DNA of 10,032 nt from Alphaproteobacteria bacterium (GTDB taxonomy: Bacteria > Pseudomonadota > Alphaproteobacteria > UBA1280 > UBA12223). Positions 5,934 to 10,032 of the stretch are shown here, in pieces. Numbering within the stretch: the first letter of the stretch is position 1; every line of letters starts with the position of its first letter. The notes under the pieces are model-generated. The model saw nothing but the letters and a program-made list of their open reading frames with translations. It did no database searches and had not been told where the DNA came from. The stretch covers positions 1-10,032 of the forward strand of contig DMEM01000147.1 in the NCBI GenBank assembly GCA_003450915.1, written 5' to 3'. The position numbers and the translations under genes were made by a program.

Positions 5934-7592
5934 TTATCTTTCATCTTTTTCTTTGTACATGCTGCTATCCGCTAAATCAAGCAACTCTTCAGGTTCTTTT
6001 GTATCTGTAGGATAGTTAGCTAAGCCAACAGATGTTTCAATATTAAGAATATTATCTTGATATAAGATAGGCTCTTCAATCGCTTGTTTGATTAACTCAA
6101 TTTTATCTAAAGCCTGTTGTTTTGTTGTATTTAATAATAAAACACAAAATTCATCACCACCAAGCCTAGTTGTTAGAGCTTTATGTGGAAATAGATTATT
6201 TAAACGCTTACCTATTTCTTGTAAAACAAAATCCCCAGCTTTATGACCATATGTGTCATTAACAGGTTTAAACTTGTTTAAATCAAGGTAAAACAGGCTT
6301 AAATTATCAGATTCACTAACAGCAGCTCTAAGTTCAGTTAAAAAGCCAGATCTATTTAAAAGTCCGGTTAAGCTATCAGCTTGAGCAATATGTACTCGAT
6401 AGTTTCTTGCTATTTTTTTAAATTTAGAATCTTTAAAAGCTAGAGTTTTATTTTTATCATTCATAATATGTTTGATAACCTCACTCGGTACATCCAATGC
6501 ACTAGCAACTTTTTTAAGATCATGATTAAAATGCTCTAATGAATTTGCAATAATATTTCTACTATCATCAATCATATCAATTTTTTGTGTTTCAACTTCT
6601 AGAAACTCATTTTTACGATCTTGTTTTTTATATTTTCGAGTTAAGGCAATTAGTAGGCCACCAACAGTAATTAAAGCACCAGCAATAATATCAATATTAG
6701 AAATTCCTTTAATGCTTAACCCTGTTAATGGTGCTGAGATATGTTCCCAAAAAACAGTTGAAATAAATGATAATGCCGTTACCGTTGTAAAATTTTCAGC
6801 CTTAATAATATTAGTACTTGAAAATTCTAATAATCTAGAAGGTGCTACAATTAAAATACCTGCAATAAAACCGGCAAAAATAGTTCCTGGATTCATAAAA
6901 TCATCAAAAGTAGGAAGGTTTTTAATAGGTGTTGTTTGTAGCTCTTGAGCTAATGCTACTAAAAATGTTAAAGCTAAAAATAGAGTACTAACAATAAACA
7001 TAACAAAACCAATAACTCTAGACTTTGCTTTTGGATCATTATTATTTTTAGCAGCTTTAGCATGAGGTCGGTGTAATTCCGCAGTAAAAATTCTAGCTAA
7101 TTGAAATACTCCATATAATAATGCTAATAGATAAATAATACCTTTATTATCACTTTCTACGCTTATCGCAACTAAGATAACTCCAGCTGTAATAATAATG
7201 GTTCCGATGATTTGAAAAATATCTGGTTTTCTAGCAAAAAAGAACCAGCTAGCAAGTAAGCCTAATAGAACGCTAACTTTTTGCAAAATAGTACCTTGAG
7301 TCGCAGAAATATAACTAAATAATAACATCCCGATAATATAGCTGAACATTAAAATAATACCGTAAAGCCATGTATCGACGCTACGCATAGTTTCCTTAGC
7401 TAATGAGCCTCTTCCTCCATTTAAAATTAAAACTAAGGCACAAGAGTTAAAGGCAACGCAAGAATAAATAATAGGGTGAACATCTAAAACAGATGCCGCA
7501 TATCTACCCATAACTTGGTTTATACCTAAAAATATTAAAATAGCGATAAAAGCTTGAATCCATCCTTTACGCATTGTTACAGAATCTGTCAT
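5934..7592 (-). CDS. EamA/DMT-type membrane domain fused to a diguanylate cyclase (GGDEF)
   Basis: A 552-residue inner-membrane protein. Residues ~12-318 hold ten hydrophobic helices in two blocks of five or six, separated by a basic loop (171-193). This is the layout of EamA/drug-metabolite transporter proteins, with both ends cytoplasmic. A charged linker (~319-400) leads to a GGDEF domain (~404-552) that would make c-di-GMP from two GTP. Visible landmarks are DSLTGLLNR (406-414), YLDLNKFKPVNDTYGH (435-450, metal ligand D437), RLGGDEF (476-482) and the ending ADSSMY. The active-site signature is intact, so an active cyclase is expected. The inhibitory RxxD site five residues before GGDEF is absent (PHKA there). 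The membrane part probably senses or transports a small molecule; this is inference. The ATG is five bases after the upstream 73-residue gene, and AGGGGGG overlapping that gene's end is its ribosome site. Confidence 0.88.
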   Translation of the reverse strand: MTDSVTMRKGWIQAFIAILIFLGINQVMGRYAASVLDVHPIIYSCVAFNSCALVLILNGGRGSLAKETMRSVDTWLYGIILMFSYIIGMLLFSYISATQGTILQKVSVLLGLLASWFFFARKPDIFQIIGTIIITAGVILVAISVESDNKGIIYLLALLYGVFQLARIFTAELHRPHAKAAKNNNDPKAKSRVIGFVMFIVSTLFLALTFLVALAQELQTTPIKNLPTFDDFMNPGTIFAGFIAGILIVAPSRLLEFSSTNIIKAENFTTVTALSFISTVFWEHISAPLTGLSIKGISNIDIIAGALITVGGLLIALTRKYKKQDRKNEFLEVETQKIDMIDDSRNIIANSLEHFNHDLKKVASALDVPSEVIKHIMNDKNKTLAFKDSKFKKIARNYRVHIAQADSLTGLLNRSGFLTELRAAVSESDNLSLFYLDLNKFKPVNDTYGHKAGDFVLQEIGKRLNNLFPHKALTTRLGGDEFCVLLLNTTKQQALDKIELIKQAIEEPILYQDNILNIETSVGLANYPTDTKEPEELLDLADSSMYKEKDER

Positions 7593-7597
7593 ATTAA

Positions 7598-7819
7598 TTA
7601 CCCCCCTAAACCGATAAAACCAAGGCTAAGTAACAGTACATTTAAAAATATACAGAATCCAAGAGTTAAATAGTAAACTTTTTTTTGTTGCTGAACTTCA
7701 ATCAAGCGTTCTAAATTATCAGCGCGGCGTTCTATATCAATCTGCTGTTTTAAATTAAAAGATTTATAAGCGTGTTGTTCATCAAAGCCAGAATCTTTTC
7801 TTCTATCTTCTATTGTCAT
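7598..7819 (-). CDS. Small single-helix membrane protein upstream of the EamA-GGDEF gene
   Basis: A 73-residue protein of unknown family. Residues 1-46 are highly charged and probably helical (QQIDIERRADNLERLIEVQQ, 25-44, amphipathic). Residues ~48-70 form one hydrophobic helix, and the protein ends in GLGG. With KK before the helix, the N-terminus should be cytoplasmic. Its stop is five bases from the next ATG, and its last codons supply that gene's G-rich ribosome site, so translation may be coupled. AAGGAT lies nine bases before its own ATG, and a good promoter sits upstream. Being first in the operon suggests a partner of the EamA-GGDEF protein, but no motif shows this directly. Confidence 0.75.
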   Translation of the reverse strand: MTIEDRRKDSGFDEQHAYKSFNLKQQIDIERRADNLERLIEVQQQKKVYYLTLGFCIFLNVLLLSLGFIGLGG

Positions 7820-7853
7820 AGCTAATCCTTATTCTATAGTGTTTGTTTTTCTT

Positions 7854-7881
7854 ATTATAAGTTAGTTTATCTTAAATTCAA
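7854..7881 (-). promoter_or_regulatory. Promoter of the small-TM / EamA-GGDEF operon
   Basis: Minus strand TTGAAT (7876-7881), a 16-base spacer and a perfect TATAAT (7854-7859). The predicted leader is about 28 bases and contains the AAGGAT ribosome site. No repressor site is evident. Confidence 0.6.
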
Positions 7882-7921
7882 GTCTTTTGCAACTATAGAT
7901 ATAGGCAATAAAGAATATTAC

Positions 7922-7954
7922 ATAAAAAAGACAGCCTTTAAAGACTGTCTTTTT
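7922..7954 (-). terminator. Rho-independent terminator of trigger factor
   Basis: A 10-bp perfect stem (AAAAAGACAG / CTGTCTTTTT), with a loop that contains a further self-complementary CTTTAAAG, lies 25 bases after the tig stop. It has T-runs on both sides and could work in both directions. The gene it serves on the minus strand is tig. Confidence 0.88.
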
Positions 7955-7978
7955 ATTATAATATTTAGATAAGTAAAA

Positions 7979-9304
7979 TTAAGCGAATTCTTTAAGTAGT
8001 TCTGATGCTTTAATTTCTTTTTCTGTAATTGTTGCTTGAGCATAGATGAAGTCACAAACAGATTTTTCAAATAAAGGACCAACGATTTCGTTTCTACCTT
8101 GTGGGCTTGTGTAATAAGCTTTAACTTGATCAGCTTGTTGAGGATACATTGCCACAACTTTGTTGATTTCAGCAGTAACATCTTCTTCTTTAATTTCTAG
8201 CTTATTCTCTTGGCCAATCTTAGATAGAACTAAACCAAGCTTAACTCTTCTTTCAGCTAGAGCTCTGTTTTCTGTTTTTAGTTCTTCTTCTGATTTATCC
8301 ATATCAGCGATTGATTTACCAGCTTTAGCTAAGTCCATTTGGAAAGCCTGCCAGATAGCGTTGAACTCACCTTCAATCATTGATGCAGGTAGAGCGAATT
8401 TGTTTTTCTTCTCTAGAATATCAAATAGTTCTCTTCTTAGTTTTTGCTCTGAAGCATTATCTAAGTCTTCTTGAACTCTTGTAGCAGCAAATTCTTTAAG
8501 AGCTTCAGCTGATTCGTAACCGAATTTTTTAGCTAGTTCGTCTGTTAGCTCAGCTTTTTGAGAAGCAGCAACTTCTAGAACTTCAACTTCAAATACAACA
8601 GCTGCGCCAGCTAAGTCTGGAGCGTGGTATTCAGTTGGGAATGTTAAGTCTAATGAAAGTTTATCACCTTTTTTAGCACCAACTAGGCCTTCTTCAAAAC
8701 CAGGAATAAATGCTTTTGAACCTAGTACAAGAGGGTAGTTATCTAGCTTGCCGCCTTCAAATGCAACACCATCTTTAAAACCAACAGCGTTCATTTTGAT
8801 TTGGTCACCATCTTTAGCTTTAGCATCAGCTCTTTTTGCTTTGTACTCAACTTGTGATTCTAAGAATTTACCAAGTAGTTCGTTAGTTAGTTCATCATCA
8901 GCTTTAGCTACTTCTTTTGTAAGTTTAACTTTTGCATAACCTTTAGGCTCAACTTCTGGCATAATTTCAAAGTGAGCTGAGAATGTGTAATCTTCGCCTT
9001 CTTTAAATTCTGTGTGGTGAACGTGTGGTTGTGTAGCAATATCAAATTTTTCGTCTGTAATTACTTTAGTTAAAGAACTAGAAACAACAGTTTGCATTGT
9101 TTCTGCCATGATTTGCTCTTCAAATTTTTGCTTAATTACAGCAATTGGAGCTTTACCAGGTCTGAAACCATCAAGTTTAGCATTTTTAGCTGCTTTTTGA
9201 GTGTTTTCATTCATGATTTTTGTAATATCTTCTGCTGAAACAGTAATAGTAATGTTTCTTTCTAAGTCAGATTTCTTTTCAATTTTAACGTCTTTTAGAT
9301 TCAT
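7979..9304 (-). CDS. tig: Trigger factor, ribosome-associated chaperone
   Basis: The 441-residue protein has the usual trigger factor length and all three domains. The N-terminal ribosome-binding domain (1-~120) carries the signature GFRPGKAP (46-53). An FKBP-type peptidyl-prolyl isomerase domain follows (~164-245), with GDQIKMN, LGSKAFIPGFEEGLVGAKKG and FPTEYHAPDLAG. The helical chaperone arms (~250-441) contain ALPASMIEGE and YPQQADQVKAYY. It binds the ribosome near the exit tunnel and shields nascent chains. The ATG is supported by AAGGAA eight bases upstream. In many bacteria tig leads a clpP-clpX cluster; here it is followed directly by its terminator and an unrelated operon. The gene is clearly richer in G+C and Ala codons than its neighbours, which fits high expression rather than transfer. 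Confidence 0.97.
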   Translation of the reverse strand: MNLKDVKIEKKSDLERNITITVSAEDITKIMNENTQKAAKNAKLDGFRPGKAPIAVIKQKFEEQIMAETMQTVVSSSLTKVITDEKFDIATQPHVHHTEFKEGEDYTFSAHFEIMPEVEPKGYAKVKLTKEVAKADDELTNELLGKFLESQVEYKAKRADAKAKDGDQIKMNAVGFKDGVAFEGGKLDNYPLVLGSKAFIPGFEEGLVGAKKGDKLSLDLTFPTEYHAPDLAGAAVVFEVEVLEVAASQKAELTDELAKKFGYESAEALKEFAATRVQEDLDNASEQKLRRELFDILEKKNKFALPASMIEGEFNAIWQAFQMDLAKAGKSIADMDKSEEELKTENRALAERRVKLGLVLSKIGQENKLEIKEEDVTAEINKVVAMYPQQADQVKAYYTSPQGRNEIVGPLFEKSVCDFIYAQATITEKEIKASELLKEFA

Positions 9305-9346
9305 CTATAAATTTCCTTCGAATGTAATTTTAGTTTAACGAATTCA

Positions 9347-9357
9347 TATCGCCGATA
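9347..9357. promoter_or_regulatory. 11-base palindrome at the tig transcription start region
   Basis: TATCG-C-CGATA is a perfect inverted repeat with a GC-rich core in an otherwise AT-only stretch. It sits immediately downstream of the putative tig -10, so a protein bound there could control initiation. It could also be chance; no second copy was seen nearby. Confidence 0.3.
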
Positions 9358-9363
9358 ATTATA
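9358..9363 (-). promoter_or_regulatory. Putative -10 element of tig
   Basis: A perfect TATAAT on the minus strand gives a leader of about 47 bases. No good -35 is seen at the expected distance. No heat-shock-type promoter pattern is visible. The 90-base gap to the upstream gene shows no terminator, so read-through may add to tig transcription. Confidence 0.4.
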
Positions 9364-9394
9364 TACTAAAAACAAAGATTTTTCTAGTAAAAAA

Positions 9395-9757
9395 TTAGTT
9401 TTCAATAAGTTGCTTGTTACAAGTAATAAAAAATCCAACATTTGAAGCTTGGTCTGCTTCTAAATCTTTTCTGCAGAAAAAGTATTCTGAATGGCCATTG
9501 GTAATTACTTCTTTAACAATATTTGTTTTTAAAAAGTGGTATTTTACTGTTGTTTCTTCACTGCTTAAAACGCCAATAAGGGCAATTAAAATAACTAAAG
9601 ATATAATAATGAACTTAGGTTTTTTATAATTATCAAAAATATATTGCTTAGAATGTTCTATAACTTTAGCTGTTTTTGCAATTAAAATTTCCCCCTTACA
9701 AGAGCATTCTTCGTCGTTAGATTTTTTTGTTTTAGTAGACTCTGTCTTCTTAATCAT
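9395..9757 (-). CDS. Hypothetical single-pass membrane protein, 120 residues
   Basis: I do not recognise this family. The start is taken at 9757 rather than the in-frame ATG at 9769, because GGAG lies six bases before the former and nothing suitable before the latter (a 124-residue form is possible). The Lys/Ser/Thr-rich N-terminal part (1-47, with CSC at 18-20) should be cytoplasmic: KKPK precedes the single hydrophobic helix (~49-65). The C-terminal ~55 residues would then be outside the cytoplasm. They contain two cysteines (C95, C113) that could form a disulfide, in HSEYFFCRKDLEAD and VGFFITCNK. It lies 90 bases upstream of tig on the same strand and divergent from the tRNA-Thr gene. No functional link to tig is evident. 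Confidence 0.72.
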   Translation of the reverse strand: MIKKTESTKTKKSNDEECSCKGEILIAKTAKVIEHSKQYIFDNYKKPKFIIISLVILIALIGVLSSEETTVKYHFLKTNIVKEVITNGHSEYFFCRKDLEADQASNVGFFITCNKQLIEN

Positions 9758-9763
9758 AGCTAT

Positions 9764-9767
9764 CTCC
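9764..9767 (-). promoter_or_regulatory. Shine-Dalgarno site deciding the start of the 120-residue gene
   Basis: GGAG on the minus strand, six bases before the ATG at 9757. It overlaps the upstream in-frame ATG at 9769, which itself lacks a ribosome site, so the shorter form is preferred. Confidence 0.55.
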
Positions 9768-9812
9768 ATTTGTAGAATTTTTATTATTAATAAAATGTTT
9801 GATCTGTCCTAT

Positions 9813-9841
9813 ATATTATCGTATAAGTTATTAAAATTCAA
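9813..9841 (-). promoter_or_regulatory. Putative promoter of the 120-residue membrane protein gene
   Basis: Minus strand TTGAAT (9836-9841), a 17-base spacer and TAATAT (9813-9818). GATAAT, two bases closer to the -35 (9815-9820), is an alternative -10. The predicted leader to the ATG at 9757 is about 49 bases. Confidence 0.45.
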
Positions 9842-9929
9842 TTAAAACTCATAAAATAACCTAAAAAGGTAGTCTGATAGCTTAAACTTGCTTGATTTTT
9901 ACAGAATAATAAGATATATTTTACTAAGC

Positions 9930-9959
9930 TTGAATGTGTATGTTTTATATAAATATAGT
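9930..9959 (+). promoter_or_regulatory. Putative promoter of tRNA-Thr
   Basis: TTGAAT (9930-9935), an 18-base spacer and TATAGT (9954-9959) lie about 30 bases before the tRNA. A consensus TTGACA at 9970-9975 is nearer, but its -10 would fall inside the tRNA gene, so it is not favoured. Confidence 0.4.
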
Positions 9960-9990
9960 TAAATAATCATTGACAGTTAAACCATATAAG

Positions 9991-10032
9991 GCTGCTGTAG
10001 CTCAGTGGTAGAGCACTACATTGGTAATGTAG
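9991..10032 (+). tRNA. tRNA-Thr (anticodon GGT), 3' part outside the window
   Basis: The visible 42 bases fold as the 5' half of a tRNA: acceptor strand GCTGCTG, TA, D-arm GCTC-AGTGGTA-GAGC, A26, and an anticodon stem CTACA/TGTAG around the loop TTGGTAA. The anticodon GGT (10023-10025) reads ACC and ACT threonine codons. The variable loop, T-arm and 3' acceptor strand lie beyond the window end; nothing suggests the gene itself is broken. Confidence 0.95.

Noticed and set aside
7918..8181. Minus-strand frame overlapping the tig 3' end and its terminator
   Set aside because: It is the shifted frame of tig, runs through the terminator hairpin, and shows low-complexity Lys/Leu content.
8160..8939. 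Plus-strand open frames (8160-8474, 8748-8939) opposite tig
   Set aside because: They lie antisense within an unmistakable trigger factor gene and encode Ser/Leu-rich sequence typical of shadow frames.
7979..9304. Higher G+C of tig as a sign of horizontal transfer
   Set aside because: Trigger factor is a core gene with an Ala/Gly/Lys-rich sequence and is expected to be highly expressed. Both explain the composition.
9970..9975. Consensus TTGACA before the tRNA
   Set aside because: A -10 at normal spacing would fall inside the tRNA gene. The TTGAAT/TATAGT pair further upstream fits better.
1..10032. Possible TGA reassignment, because none of the nine genes ends in TGA
   Set aside because: Tryptophan is encoded by TGG in the genes examined, I saw no conserved protein interrupted by TGA, and nine stops in an AT-rich genome are too few to mean anything.

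Overview
The window looks like a chromosomal segment of an AT-rich alphaproteobacterium. The main lineage clues are an ATP12-like F1-ATPase assembly factor, which among bacteria is largely an alphaproteobacterial family, and an AsmA-type envelope protein whose N-terminus is of the alphaproteobacterial kind. Most genes are strongly AT-biased. Trigger factor is visibly less so, as expected for a highly expressed gene. None of the nine genes stops with TGA (eight TAA, one TAG). I cannot tell whether it is a Rickettsiales or Holosporales relative or one of the AT-rich gut alphaproteobacteria. No phage, insertion sequence, CRISPR array or plasmid module is visible.

Left part (plus strand). The window opens inside a large gene whose 5' end lies outside it. 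Its product reads as a sigma-70-like region 2, a sigma region-4-like helix-turn-helix, a complete ParB-like nuclease-fold/HTH module and a long coiled coil. This is the most unusual item in the window. A clear terminator follows, then a two-gene operon of an AsmA-like protein and the divergent ATP12 homologue, another strong terminator, and a single HIT-family gene with its own extended -10 promoter.

Middle part (minus strand). The HIT gene converges on, and overlaps by 11 bases, an unrecognised 184-residue gene. Upstream of that lies a two-gene operon: a 73-residue single-membrane-helix protein, then a 552-residue fusion of a ten-helix EamA/DMT-type membrane domain to a diguanylate cyclase (GGDEF) domain. 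The fusion gene ends in a directional terminator.

Right part. Trigger factor (tig) and an unrecognised single-helix membrane protein are on the minus strand. A tRNA-Thr(GGT), cut by the window edge, is on the plus strand. Housekeeping roles (protein folding, ATPase assembly, envelope, HIT nucleotide hydrolase) are thus interleaved with one putative c-di-GMP signalling operon and one putative DNA-binding or transcription chimera. Units are short and tightly packed: terminators are repeatedly followed at once by the next promoter, and several inferred promoters share a TTGAA-type -35. No gene-free stretch exceeds about 235 bases. The gaps at 1954-2118, 4720-4921 and 9758-9990 hold only the terminators and promoters listed.
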